This document shows, piece by piece, positions 38,269 to 47,403 of a stretch of DNA of 64,000 bases; the stretch's first letter is position 1, and every line of letters starts with the position of its first letter. Source of the stretch: Arcobacter sp. (GTDB taxonomy: Bacteria; Campylobacterota; Campylobacteria; Campylobacterales; Arcobacteraceae); contig QKDL01000071.1 in NCBI GenBank assembly GCA_003252105.1, forward strand, positions 1 to 64,000, read 5' to 3'. A program made the position numbers and the translations under genes. The notes beneath the pieces are model-generated. The model was not told where the DNA came from. It worked only from the letters and a program-made list of their open reading frames with translations, and searched no databases.

Positions 38269-39254
38269 TGAAAATTCAAATAACAAATATCAACACCACA
38301 AAAAATCTTTTAGCCTTTTCTAGTGGTGTTGACTCTACTGCCCTATTTTTTATCCTTTTAGAAAACAATATCCCTTTTGATATTGCAATAGTAAACTATA
38401 ATCAAAGGCAACAAGCAAAAGAAGAGATAAAATATGCAAAAGAGTTAGCAAAGAAATATGACAAAAAACTTTTTATCAAAGATGTAGAATTGAACTCTAC
38501 TTCAAACTTTGAAAAAAATGCAAGAGATATTAGATATAATTTCTTTGAAGAGATTATTGCACAAGGCAACTATGAAACACTAATTACAGCACATCAACTA
38601 AATGATAAACTTGAGTGGTTTCTAATGCAACTTTCACAAGGTGCTGGTTTAGTTGAACTAATTGGATTAGAAGAGTATACATATAAAGAAACTTATCAAA
38701 TTTTTAGACCGCTACTACAATACACTAAAGAAGAGTTAGAAACCTTTTTAAATAAAAGAGATATCAAATATTTTATTGATGAATCAAATTTTGATGAAAA
38801 ATATACAAGAAACTATTTTAGAAAAAATTTTTCAAATGAGTTACTTCATAATTTCCAAAAAGGGATAAAACAAAGTTTTAAATATCTTGAAAATGATTTA
38901 AACTCTTTAAACATTGATTATACCCCTATCTACAAAGAAAAAGAGCTTGAAGTCTTTAAACACTCAAATGATTACAATATTGATATTAGAGTTATTGATA
39001 TAAGTTTAAAAAAAAGGGGTATATTGTTAAGTAAAAAGCAAAGGGATGAAATACTAAAACAAAAAGAGTTAGTTGTCTCTCATAAAATTGCAATCAGTAT
39101 TAACAACCAATATATATTTATATCTCCTTATGAAAATATTTCAATGGATAAAAAATTTAAAGAGTTGTGTAGAATAAATAAAATCCCTAAAAATATTAGA
39201 GCTTATTTATATAAAGATAAAATAAAAGAGATTTTTAATTTTTTAAAAATCTAA
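38268..39254 (+). CDS. tilS: tRNA(Ile)-lysidine synthase
   Basis: A 328-residue N-type ATP pyrophosphatase that adds lysine to C34 of the AUA-reading tRNA(Ile). The P-loop is FSSGVDSTALFF (S18-S23), a slight variant of SGGxDS. HQLNDKLEWFLMQLSQGAG, and IDESNFDEKYTRNYFR are family motifs. Translationally coupled to rimO. Its last 20 bases overlap the convergent fliT-like gene. Confidence 0.92.
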   Translation: MKIQITNINTTKNLLAFSSGVDSTALFFILLENNIPFDIAIVNYNQRQQAKEEIKYAKELAKKYDKKLFIKDVELNSTSNFEKNARDIRYNFFEEIIAQGNYETLITAHQLNDKLEWFLMQLSQGAGLVELIGLEEYTYKETYQIFRPLLQYTKEELETFLNKRDIKYFIDESNFDEKYTRNYFRKNFSNELLHNFQKGIKQSFKYLENDLNSLNIDYTPIYKEKELEVFKHSNDYNIDIRVIDISLKKRGILLSKKQRDEILKQKELVVSHKIAISINNQYIFISPYENISMDKKFKELCRINKIPKNIRAYLYKDKIKEIFNFLKI

Positions 39255-39504
39255 CCATTTTTCTATTTGTAACCATGTCTTCTTTTGTTTGTTTTACATG
39301 TTCTTTTAAAAAATTGATATTTTTATAAAAAAGTTCTAGCAGTGCTTGGAAATCTTTCATCTCCAAATCAAAATCTGTTACTTTCATATCATTAAGATAT
39401 TTACTATACCATTTTACTAAAGCATCTGCTCTTTCGTAAGACTCTAGAGAATCAATATATCTTAATTCTTCTAAAGCTTTTAAAGACCTGTTTCGTCTTT
39501 CCAT
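39235..39504 (-). CDS. Small flagellar-operon protein, possibly FliT-like
   Basis: An 89-residue, charged, all-helical protein without membrane segment. It starts 25 bases inside fliS, in another frame, and is the last gene of the fliD-fliS group. FliT, the FliD chaperone, has this size, helical nature and position downstream of fliS in other bacteria. The sequence itself is too divergent for me to recognise FliT, so the name is based on context. Confidence 0.6.
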   Translation of the reverse strand: MERRNRSLKALEELRYIDSLESYERADALVKWYSKYLNDMKVTDFDLEMKDFQALLELFYKNINFLKEHVKQTKEDMVTNRKMVRFLKN

Positions 39505-39836
39505 GCGTCAATTAAACCTTGAACAACTTTCATTACTTGGTTAATTGAATTAATATTATCATCAACCCCTGCAGTAAATAGAGTTTCTATTTGATATAGA
39601 TATAAACCATCTAAATAATATGCAACATCCCCACCATCAAAATCCAATACATTTCTTAATTCATCAAAAATAGCTACACATTTATTTATATATGTAAATT
39701 TTTCTTCAACATTCCCATTTTCCATAGCATACTTGACAAACGATAGATACTTTAGTATACCTTCATATAATTTAAGTACTAAAACGTATGGATCATTAGA
39801 TACTGCATTTTGTTGCTGGTAAGCTTCTATTCCCAT
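39480..39836 (-). CDS. fliS: Flagellar export chaperone FliS
   Basis: A 118-residue helical-bundle chaperone that binds the flagellin C-terminus before export. It starts AYQQQNAVSNDPYVLVLKLYEGILKYL, the FliS pattern, and ends with the VMKVVQGLIDAWKD helix. A strong ribosome binding site (GGAGAG) and a TATACT-type -10 box lie in the 68-base gap to fliD. Confidence 0.9.
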   Translation of the reverse strand: MGIEAYQQQNAVSNDPYVLVLKLYEGILKYLSFVKYAMENGNVEEKFTYINKCVAIFDELRNVLDFDGGDVAYYLDGLYLYQIETLFTAGVDDNINSINQVMKVVQGLIDAWKDETGL

Positions 39837-39904
39837 AATACTCTCCGGTTAGATTATGGGGATAGTATAATATATATTTCTTAAAAAAGCACTAAAATTC
39901 AATT

Positions 39905-41281
39905 TTACGAAGCTGTTGATTGATCAATCATCATTTTTAATCCAGAAAATTGAGATTCAAATTGAGTTATAATAGCTCCATATGCAGCAAATTGTTGTGC
40001 CATCATTGAATATTTACTATCTAAATCCTCTACAGCTTTCTCTTTTTCTTCCTCTAATGATGTTTTTCTCGCATTCATATTATCTTCATATTTAGTTAAT
40101 AAACCTTCAAAAGAATCTAAATCATCTATATAAGTTTTTAACTGTGTACCTAATCCTTCTGCTTCAGCCACACCTAAAAATAGATTTTTTAAATCATTAA
40201 AGTTGTTTTCAACAACATCTGTAAATTTACCTGTATCTAAAGATACATAACCGCTTTTATCAACTTCAAATCCAAAATTAAAAACATTTAAATCATTATT
40301 TGTACCGTAAGATCCAAATATAAAACCTTTAACTTCATCCATCATTGTTCGAAGTGTTGATTTATCATCGATACTACTCTCTGCTGAATACAATTCATCA
40401 TTTACTAATGTGACCAATTCATTATATTTATTTATAAAATCTTCCATAAATGTTTGAATTGTTGTAGTATCTTTTTCAATAGAGATTGTTGAAGTACCTT
40501 CAGCAACTGCTGTTATTTTCAATCCGTTATCAACAGTGATAACATTTGAAGATAAATCATAAGATATTCCATTTACCAATGCAGTTAAATTTTGTGCTTT
40601 TTGTACGTTTGCACCAGAAGCTTCAGTTGTCCCGTCAATTGTATAACCAAGAGCTTGACTTGCAGTACCTGTGATCTTTAATTCATTTTCAAGTCCAGAA
40701 TCAGTACTTTTAATAACAAGTCTATAAGAGTCATCTCCAACTTGTTCTATTGAAGCACTAAGAGAAGAGATATAATTGATTGATTGAGCAATCTCTTCAT
40801 ATGTTTTTCCAGTAGTGCTAATGGTATGTGTTGTAGTATATAATCCATCCGCACCAGCTAAGGAAATAACTAAATCACCACTATCAACATCAGCTTCTAA
40901 TGCTGTTGAATCAACTGCATCAGATTGGAATACATCCCTTTTTGCCAATGTATTAATTGTAACAGATGTAGTACCTGTATTAAGTGCAGATTCATCAGCT
41001 GCATCAAAAATAACAGAATCTCCTGTTGCATTAGCTGTTTTTTGATCAAATGCAGTAACTCCACCAGAGACATATAAATCAAAAGGTTTAGTTACATCAA
41101 GTAGCTCTAAAACTTTAGCTTTTATCTCACCAAATTTTTCTTGTTCTAAATCCCAACTTTCTAAATCATCTTCTATAGGTTTTACAGAAGCTGTTCTATC
41201 TGCTTCTTTTAACTTATCTATTAAGTCTTGATTTAATGTAGCAGCTTGTCCACTACCTAATCCTAATATTCCATCAGCCAT
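39905..41281 (-). CDS. fliD: Flagellar filament cap protein FliD
   Basis: A 458-residue hook-associated protein 2. It caps the filament and folds incoming flagellin. The N-terminal coiled region (LGLGSGQAATLNQDLIDKLKEADR), the conserved GISYDLSSNVITVDNGLKITA stretch and the C-terminal coiled coil (YEDNMNARKTSLEEEKEKAVEDLDSKYSMMAQQFAAYG in part) are typical. It is shorter than E. coli FliD-like proteins with large D2-D3 insertions. It follows flgK by 9 bases. Confidence 0.92.
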   Translation of the reverse strand: MADGILGLGSGQAATLNQDLIDKLKEADRTASVKPIEDDLESWDLEQEKFGEIKAKVLELLDVTKPFDLYVSGGVTAFDQKTANATGDSVIFDAADESALNTGTTSVTINTLAKRDVFQSDAVDSTALEADVDSGDLVISLAGADGLYTTTHTISTTGKTYEEIAQSINYISSLSASIEQVGDDSYRLVIKSTDSGLENELKITGTASQALGYTIDGTTEASGANVQKAQNLTALVNGISYDLSSNVITVDNGLKITAVAEGTSTISIEKDTTTIQTFMEDFINKYNELVTLVNDELYSAESSIDDKSTLRTMMDEVKGFIFGSYGTNNDLNVFNFGFEVDKSGYVSLDTGKFTDVVENNFNDLKNLFLGVAEAEGLGTQLKTYIDDLDSFEGLLTKYEDNMNARKTSLEEEKEKAVEDLDSKYSMMAQQFAAYGAIITQFESQFSGLKMMIDQSTAS

Positions 41282-41290
41282 GATAGCCTC

Positions 41291-43441
41291 CTATGACTTA
41301 ATTCCAAGCAATGTTTGAAGCATCTCATCAACTACTGTAATAATTTTTGCATTAGCTGTGTATGCTGCTTGAAATTTGATTAAGTTGATCATCTCTTCAT
41401 CACCATCAACTTTTGTATATTGATCATAATCAAACTGTAATGCCTCTTTTACACTCTCTTGAGTTTCTAATAAAAAGTCATTATTCTCTTTTGTTGTAGA
41501 TATATTTATTTTTAATTCTTGATAAAATTCTGAAAATGAACTAGCTTCAATATTTGAACCATCTTGGGCAAAGCCATCAAAACCAATATCTTTTTTCCAT
41601 TGAAGTTGTGCCAAATAGTCTAAATCTTCTTGATCTAATTCATTTACCATCTCTTCATTAAATTTTAAAGACTTAACATTTCCACCACTAAATAAATTTA
41701 AATCTCTAATATCTTCAATTCCATTATATTCATCTGTTGCTACATGTCCATAAATATATTGATCAGTTCCAGTTTTTACATATTTATCAGTTACATCACT
41801 TAATGCTCTAGCAAAGGCATCTAATTTATCTTTAAATACTGTAAATCTGTTATATCCTGAATCAGTAGTTAAATTCTCTAATTGAGCCTTTAAACTACCT
41901 GATTTAAAAGAAACTTCACTACCATATACAGATAGAAAAACTTTATTTAAAGGTTCCTGACTTTGAAAATCATCTTTAAAAATATTGCTTCTAGTATAAT
42001 CTGCATCAGTTGATGTAGTTGAAGAAGTAAATATTAAACTACCATTAACCTCTGTACCAGGAACATTTTCTGTAATTTGTAAAAATCCATCTGTATCTAC
42101 ATCAGCAGTTAATGTACCACTTAAAGCACTATTATTTATAGCTCCTGATAAAGCTGTAGTATAATTTGTTTCATCTATTACATATGCAGCTACAACACTA
42201 CCATCAGCAGCATATGTAGAGGTATCTCCAATACTAACAGAAACTGATGTCCCTTCTGCTTCATAAGTAAAAGTATCTCCTGAATCTATCTTTGGTTCAG
42301 TAAAAGAGATTCTTCCTTCAAATTTACCTGCTTCACCTGCCACATCAGATTCAACTACTAAAAATTTATCTTTATAATTATTTGTTAGTTTATTTCCATC
42401 TTCATCAACAGTATAATTTCCATTATAAGCTGTAACTAAACCTGCTGTATCAGTATTTGAATTTATTTTATGAACTAATGCTCTAATATAATTTGAATCA
42501 TCAATTGTTACATTTTCTGTGGTTCCATCACCATCAAGGTCAAAATTGATTGTTTCACCAATAGTTACTGAAACTTCATGTTCATTATTTAATTTATAAG
42601 TAAGTTTGTCACCTACATTAAAATCTCTAGTTGTTGTTGCATCAATATATTTTATACCATCAACAGTATTTCCATTTACATTAGTTGTAACAAATTTATC
42701 TGCTTGTGCAGTTGGTTCATCAACCACACTTATTTGTCTAACATTTGTATTAAATCTAATAGCAACTGTTCCACCAATACTAAGCTGATATTGATTATCT
42801 GTTCTATCTACTGTTACATCAATATATTTTGATAATTCTGATTCTAATTGGTCTCTTTTATCCAATAAATCATTAGTAGCTCCATTAAAATCTTCAATTT
42901 TAACGTTAATATCACCAATCTCTTTTAATATGTTATTAATCTTCTCAACACTTTCGTTTATCTCTTCTCTTACTAATGTTTCCTCTTTTTCAATATCCGA
43001 ATAAAGATTTTGTAAAGAATCAACAATAATATTACCTTGTGTTTTTAATGTAGTTTTATATATTTCAGAGGTTGGATTTGCTCTTAAGTTTTCTATTGCT
43101 TGAAAATATCTATCCAAATCAAAAGAGAATCCAGCAGTATCTGTTTCTCTAAACATAGTTTCCACATTTCCAACCATTTGAGAAACTTTATCATAATAAT
43201 TAAACTTACTTGTTTCCTCCATCAAAGTATCATACATATATTGAGAAGTAACTCTATAAGCCTCATTTGCAGTAACTCCACGACCAGTAAATCGTGAATC
43301 TATAATATCTAGCTCACTAATTTGAACTACTCTTTTTTTATACCCAGGAGTGTTTTCATTAGCTATATTATTAGAAACATTCTCAACTGCTGTTTTAGAG
43401 GCACTTAAACCGGTTTGTGCTACGTGTAAAGAATTTAGCAT
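41291..43441 (-). CDS. flgK: Flagellar hook-associated protein 1
   Basis: A 716-residue hook-filament junction protein. N-terminal LNSLHVAQTGLSASKTAVENVSNNIANENTPGY is the rod/hook family motif (shown in part); the C-terminus EEMINLIKFQAAYTANAKIITVVDEMLQTLLGI is the matching helix. The middle carries an insertion relative to enteric FlgK (547 residues). Within it, residues 277-382 and 387-474 look like two diverged copies of one beta-rich domain (GDKLTYKLNNEHEVSVTIG... and GDTFTYEAEGTSVSVSIGD...). DxDGDG-like loops at 301-306 and 447-452, and VDEDG at 345-349, could bind calcium. Confidence 0.94.
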   Translation of the reverse strand: MLNSLHVAQTGLSASKTAVENVSNNIANENTPGYKKRVVQISELDIIDSRFTGRGVTANEAYRVTSQYMYDTLMEETSKFNYYDKVSQMVGNVETMFRETDTAGFSFDLDRYFQAIENLRANPTSEIYKTTLKTQGNIIVDSLQNLYSDIEKEETLVREEINESVEKINNILKEIGDINVKIEDFNGATNDLLDKRDQLESELSKYIDVTVDRTDNQYQLSIGGTVAIRFNTNVRQISVVDEPTAQADKFVTTNVNGNTVDGIKYIDATTTRDFNVGDKLTYKLNNEHEVSVTIGETINFDLDGDGTTENVTIDDSNYIRALVHKINSNTDTAGLVTAYNGNYTVDEDGNKLTNNYKDKFLVVESDVAGEAGKFEGRISFTEPKIDSGDTFTYEAEGTSVSVSIGDTSTYAADGSVVAAYVIDETNYTTALSGAINNSALSGTLTADVDTDGFLQITENVPGTEVNGSLIFTSSTTSTDADYTRSNIFKDDFQSQEPLNKVFLSVYGSEVSFKSGSLKAQLENLTTDSGYNRFTVFKDKLDAFARALSDVTDKYVKTGTDQYIYGHVATDEYNGIEDIRDLNLFSGGNVKSLKFNEEMVNELDQEDLDYLAQLQWKKDIGFDGFAQDGSNIEASSFSEFYQELKINISTTKENNDFLLETQESVKEALQFDYDQYTKVDGDEEMINLIKFQAAYTANAKIITVVDEMLQTLLGIKS

Positions 43442-43497
43442 AACTACTCCTTTGATATATTTTAACTAATTATTACATTACAATTCTTAAAGTTAGT

Positions 43498-44202
43498 TTA
43501 AAAAGGCCAAAACATCTGTATAATTCTTAACCCCCATGGGACATGAAGAACATCTTGTTCTTCTCCGTTTTTTTCATATAAAATCTGTAAATTTGCTATT
43601 TGTGATGATGGAACTGCATTATCAGAAGTAATATCGTATGGTCTGATCACCCCTGTAAGAGTTAATGCCTGTTTTTGCCCATCTATCATAATCTCTTTTG
43701 TTCCTCTTATAAAATAGTTACCATTTTGATATATCTCTTCTATTATTGCAGATACATTTGTTGAAAAATTTTCACTAAGAGTTGTTTTAGCTTCACCATT
43801 ATTTGCTGTTGTGGTTGTAGTACCAAAATCAACTCCTAATAATGGATTTACATTTTTTGCTACATCAGCAGTCACTCCACCTAAAGTATTCCCTGCTGTT
43901 GCACTAAGTAATCCACCACCTAAACTATTTGTTCTATCACTTGAAACTTCTCTTTTATTATTTGTATTAGATGATAAAGACTCATCAATTTGAACCTGAA
44001 TAATATCACCAATTTGTAAATCTTTTTTATCAGCAAATAAAGAAGGCCCCTTTACAGAATATAAAGAACCTTTATTTCTTTTTACTACTGGTGCAGGTTT
44101 TGGAACTTGAAGTTGAGGCTTTTTAAATTCAAGCTTTTCATTATCTCTAGCACAACCTACAAAAAGAAGAGGTATTAAAATAAGAAAATATTTACTACTC
44201 AT
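43498..44202 (-). CDS. flgH: Flagellar L-ring protein
   Basis: A 234-residue outer-membrane lipoprotein forming the L ring around the flagellar rod. Lipobox LLFVGC with C17, then PxxxGSLYS-like NKGSLYSVKGPSLFADKKDLQIGDIIQVQID, and the C-terminal ILYEKNGEEQDVLHVPWGLRIIQMFWPF. flgI, which makes the P ring, is encoded divergently 3 kb away. It overlaps the preceding unknown gene by 8 bases. Confidence 0.94.
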   Translation of the reverse strand: MSSKYFLILIPLLFVGCARDNEKLEFKKPQLQVPKPAPVVKRNKGSLYSVKGPSLFADKKDLQIGDIIQVQIDESLSSNTNNKREVSSDRTNSLGGGLLSATAGNTLGGVTADVAKNVNPLLGVDFGTTTTTANNGEAKTTLSENFSTNVSAIIEEIYQNGNYFIRGTKEIMIDGQKQALTLTGVIRPYDITSDNAVPSSQIANLQILYEKNGEEQDVLHVPWGLRIIQMFWPF

Positions 44203-44608
44203 TTAATTTACTCTCAATAACTTTTTGTAAATCAATTGCAATTTTAATATCTTTTATATCTTTTTTAATTAATGCCATTGTTCCATATCTCACTTTTAAA
44301 GCATCCAAGTTTGTATCCATATCTGCTATTATTAGAACTTTATTTGAAACTAATTTAATTTTTTGAACATTTCTTTGTCCAATTAAATCAACTGCTGTTT
44401 CAATCTCTCTATATACTAATCTTTCTAATTTACTTTTTTTGTCTTGTTCTTCAACTTTTACAGCTTCAACACTAGCTTCAGAATCTTTTTCATTAAATTC
44501 ATTACTCATATAATTATAATAAATAACAAACATCCCAATAACAACTAGTATTGATAATATTTTAATAAAAAATCTCTTTTTATTATTGTTTTTAACTGCA
44601 ACTATCAT
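44195..44608 (-). CDS. Single-pass membrane protein of flagellar operon, unknown
   Basis: A 137-residue protein with a basic N-terminus, one membrane helix (about 14-32), then a charged linker and a compact alpha-beta domain of about 80 residues facing the periplasm. No family recognised. It lies between fliL (1-base gap) and flgH (8-base overlap), so it is surely expressed with flagellar genes. A part in the periplasmic motor scaffold typical of Campylobacterota is conceivable, but nothing in the sequence proves it. Confidence 0.65.
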   Translation of the reverse strand: MIVAVKNNNKKRFFIKILSILVVIGMFVIYYNYMSNEFNEKDSEASVEAVKVEEQDKKSKLERLVYREIETAVDLIGQRNVQKIKLVSNKVLIIADMDTNLDALKVRYGTMALIKKDIKDIKIAIDLQKVIESKLNE

Positions 44609-44609
44609 T

Positions 44610-45140
44610 TTATTTTATTACAAATGTTGTAAATAGAATTTGCTTTACATTATTTTGTTTAATATCTGAATTTGTAGATGTAACTTCATTTATAATATTA
44701 TTTATATCTTGAAGTAACTCCTCTTTTAATAAAGCTTTCCCACCAACTGTTAATAACTCTTCTGAACTTCTTGAACTAATTTGAGCAATAACAACATCAA
44801 CAATCTCTGGTTTATACTCTTCTACTATTGATTCAATAGTTGGCTCAGTACTTTTCAATGAAAAAGAAAGTTTCATTAATTTTTCTCTTCCTTTTGCATT
44901 TGTAATATTTAATACTAAATCATTAACTGCTGCTTTATAAAATTCACTTCCCTCTTTTGTATCTTCACTTTTTACCTGTTCTTGTGAAGCTTTAGGATCA
45001 ACATTTAACACTTTATCATATACAATATACCCTAGAAATCCTAAACCTGCTAATAGTATTACAATAAGTACAACTAGGACTACCATTAGCCCCTTTCCAC
45101 TTTTAGATTGTTTTACTTCTTCATTTCCATCTTCTGCCAT
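44610..45140 (-). CDS. fliL: Flagellar basal body-associated protein FliL
   Basis: About 176 residues. A short cytoplasmic tail with acidic and lysine residues, one membrane helix (about 17-40), and a periplasmic stomatin-like domain with VLNITNAKGREKLMKLSFSLK and the C-terminal VKQILFTTFVIK. FliL rings surround the stator. The ATG at 45140, 5 bases after AAGGG, is preferred to the GTG six bases upstream, which overlaps the previous stop. Confidence 0.9.
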   Translation of the reverse strand: MAEDGNEEVKQSKSGKGLMVVLVVLIVILLAGLGFLGYIVYDKVLNVDPKASQEQVKSEDTKEGSEFYKAAVNDLVLNITNAKGREKLMKLSFSLKSTEPTIESIVEEYKPEIVDVVIAQISSRSSEELLTVGGKALLKEELLQDINNIINEVTSTNSDIKQNNVKQILFTTFVIK

Positions 45141-45142
45141 AA

Positions 45143-45637
45143 TCACCCTTTATTTAGTTTTTCCACATTGTAATTTTGTAACATATTGGTTAAAGCCGCT
45201 GCATTTTTTGGACTTAAAAATTTCATCAAAGAGGTAACATTACTCTCTTTTAATCTAATGATTATATCAAAAACATCTTCAATTTTACCCTCATTAATCA
45301 TTGCATTAAATATAGATGCAGCAATTTTGGGTTTCATTTTATTATATATTTTTGAAGTTTTGCTTTCAACTTCACCTTTAATATCACTTAGAATTTGTTT
45401 GTTCCTGTTATGCAAATCCTCTATTGCTTTTTTCTCTTTTTCTATTTTTGTAAGAATTGATTCAAGCTCTTTTTTTCTTGTTTGATACTCTTTTTCTTTT
45501 TTATTATAAAAGTCATTCAACTCTTTTTTTAACTCTTTTATCTCAATCTTTTGTTTTATTAATGCAGCACTACTTTGTCCCTCTTGGGCATAAGAAAATC
45601 CAAAAAATAAAATTATTGTTATAAATAGTCTATACAA
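45143..45637 (-). CDS. MotE-like (PDP family) flagellar motility protein
   Basis: A 164-residue secreted protein: signal peptide (cleavage near FSYA), a long coiled coil with alternating lysine/glutamate (about 25-95), and a C-terminal domain resembling the MgtE/FliG-middle fold (IYNKMKPKIAASIFNAMINEGKIEDVFDIIIRLKE, shown as family-type evidence, and FLSPKNAAALTNMLQ). This is the layout of MotE/PDP proteins that chaperone the stator protein MotB in the periplasm. It is between the fliJ-like gene and fliL. Confidence 0.8.
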   Translation of the reverse strand: MYRLFITIILFFGFSYAQEGQSSAALIKQKIEIKELKKELNDFYNKKEKEYQTRKKELESILTKIEKEKKAIEDLHNRNKQILSDIKGEVESKTSKIYNKMKPKIAASIFNAMINEGKIEDVFDIIIRLKESNVTSLMKFLSPKNAAALTNMLQNYNVEKLNKG

Positions 45638-45649
45638 AAATATCCCCTT

Positions 45650-46054
45650 TTATCTATTAATATATTTACTTTGAATATATTCATCTGAAGCTTCTTGCTC
45701 AATTAAAAGCTTTCTTTGCATCTCTTCTTGTTTTTGTTCTTCTAAAATATATTTATATTGTTCACTCTCTTTTTGTAAATCAATAATCTCTTTTATAATT
45801 GTATCAAGCTTTTTAACATAAGTATTTTTTTGTAAATTCAATTTTTTTATATGCATTCTCATAGTATTTTTGTGTATTGCTAAAATTGAAAAATCTGAAA
45901 TAGCTCCATATTTTTCTACTGATGTTGTATTGATTTTTTGTTGAGTAAACATAATTTCTGTATCAATTTGATTTATTGATGATACTATTTGAGCTTTTTC
46001 CATCAATTTTTGGTCAGTTTGTAATTTTTTTAGTTGGTAAAGTTTCTCTATCAT
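45650..46054 (-). CDS. FliJ-like coiled-coil flagellar protein
   Basis: About 134 residues, almost entirely helical, rich in lysine, glutamine and glutamate, consistent with FliJ, the stalk of the flagellar export ATPase. Sequence identity in FliJ is generally poor, so the call rests on length, coiled-coil character and position next to fliQ. The ATG at 46054, after GGAAG, is preferred to the TTG four codons upstream. Confidence 0.65.
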   Translation of the reverse strand: MIEKLYQLKKLQTDQKLMEKAQIVSSINQIDTEIMFTQQKINTTSVEKYGAISDFSILAIHKNTMRMHIKKLNLQKNTYVKKLDTIIKEIIDLQKESEQYKYILEEQKQEEMQRKLLIEQEASDEYIQSKYINR

Positions 46055-46055
46055 A

Positions 46056-46316
46056 TTACTTCCCAAAAACTAGTATCAAATCCCACAAATCTTTTGTGTA
46101 GGCTTCTATATGGTCTCCAATCCAAGGTAATGATATCAATACAAAAATTGATACAAATATAACTTTTGGAACAAAAGACAACGAAGCATCACTTACTTGA
46201 GTTACAGCTTGGAAAACAGATATTAATAAACCAATAACCATACTTACTAATAAAGAAGGTAATCCTAATATCAAAATAATCTTTACTGTATTTTCAGCAA
46301 TACCTATTAAGTCCAT
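46056..46316 (-). CDS. fliQ: Flagellar export apparatus protein FliQ
   Basis: An 86-residue protein with two membrane helices, part of the FliPQR export gate. The family pattern AENTVKIILILGLPSLLVSMVIGLLISVFQAVTQVSDASLSFVPK (in part) is unmistakable, ending in the PWIGDHIEAYTKDLWD segment. It is 1 base downstream of the acidic unknown gene. Confidence 0.94.
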   Translation of the reverse strand: MDLIGIAENTVKIILILGLPSLLVSMVIGLLISVFQAVTQVSDASLSFVPKVIFVSIFVLISLPWIGDHIEAYTKDLWDLILVFGK

Positions 46317-46317
46317 C

Positions 46318-47313
46318 TTAATCTTTTACTTTTATTGTTATTTCCAATGTTTTATTGTTTAATAATTTAGATATCAAATTTGCTATTTCATTAATATTTG
46401 CATTATTTACTTCCAGATTTTCATTAGGAGCTTTTATTTCATCTTGCACATTTACTTTTGGTACTTCAAAATTACTCTCAATTTTATTTGTATCCAATTC
46501 ATCAAGAGCTTCGAGAATATCATTTTCACTTAAAGCATCAAACTCTGCAAATTCATCATCAGCCATATTTTCTCCTTGAATATTTCCATCTATTTCTTTT
46601 TCTTCATTTATATTATCTATATTATCAAAATCTTCATCAAAATCCAAATCTTTTAATTCAGATAAAGAGATATTATCAAGTGAATCTTCAACTTCTTCTT
46701 TTTTGTTTATTATTGAATCTAATCTAGTCTCATCATAATCTTCTTGAAGATCTTTATTATCATTTGAACTTTCAATCTCTTCTTCAAACTTATTATTTAT
46801 ATCAATCTCTTCTATTTCATGAAGTTCATCAGGTTCTTGAATATCTTCATGACTTAATAAAGCACTTAATTCTTCATCTAATTGATAAGTATTCTCTCCA
46901 TCTTCATTGCTATAAGCATCTTCAACGATTTCTACTATTGAGCTTTGAATATCAGAAGCCTCTTTTTCACTCATTGAACTTTCTATTTTTCTAATTAAAT
47001 GTTTTGAAAGTTCTTCAATTGAATCTACAGAGATATCTCCAATACCATGGTCAAGTAAATATTCTTGTTCAATTCCATCTTTGGGTTTTAAAAATTTGAT
47101 TTTTTTATTTAAAGAGTTCTTTTTTATAATCTTTGTATCATCAATTAGATATATATTGTTTGGATTATCTTCTATAGCATTTTTAAGTTCTTCTAAAGTA
47201 TTTAAATCAATTATTTCACTATGGTCATCTAATCTTAGTCTTATATTAGAATGTACCAATAAGTCATTAATCTCTTTTTTAAAACTCTCGCTTCCATAAA
47301 TATATATAATCAA
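46318..47313 (-). CDS. Highly acidic unknown protein leading the flagellar operon
   Basis: A 331-residue protein with no signal peptide or membrane helix. Residues 1-90 look like a small folded alpha-beta domain (IIYIYGSESFKKEINDLLVHSNI). Residues 95-290 are strongly acidic and low-complexity (repeated DEEL, DELHE, DLDFDEDFD). Residues 300-331 form a short conserved-looking tail ending KTLEITIKVKD. The start is TTG, preceded by AGGG and a minus-strand TATAAT box near 47343. It is the first gene of the flagellar transcript, divergent from flgI. I do not recognise a family; a hook-length or export-related role is only a guess. Confidence 0.6.
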   Translation of the reverse strand: MIIYIYGSESFKKEINDLLVHSNIRLRLDDHSEIIDLNTLEELKNAIEDNPNNIYLIDDTKIIKKNSLNKKIKFLKPKDGIEQEYLLDHGIGDISVDSIEELSKHLIRKIESSMSEKEASDIQSSIVEIVEDAYSNEDGENTYQLDEELSALLSHEDIQEPDELHEIEEIDINNKFEEEIESSNDNKDLQEDYDETRLDSIINKKEEVEDSLDNISLSELKDLDFDEDFDNIDNINEEKEIDGNIQGENMADDEFAEFDALSENDILEALDELDTNKIESNFEVPKVNVQDEIKAPNENLEVNNANINEIANLISKLLNNKTLEITIKVKD

Positions 47314-47403
47314 AGATTGGCCCTAAAATTATTTTTTTTTGATTATACCTTTATTTTATATAATTTTTGATAAAATATATTCATTTTAGCGTAAGGTGTA
47401 AGA

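Noticed and set aside
39837..43497. Sigma-28 or sigma-54 promoters in front of flgK, fliD and fliS
   Set aside because: I looked for the Campylobacter-type CGATAT and GGAAC-N5-TTGC motifs in the gaps and did not find convincing copies.
46355..47299. Long plus-strand open frames opposite the acidic flagellar-operon gene
   Set aside because: They mirror an acidic low-complexity gene (GAA/GAT codons read as TTC/ATC on the other strand), have no ribosome binding sites and give Leu/His/Phe-rich sequence unlike real proteins.
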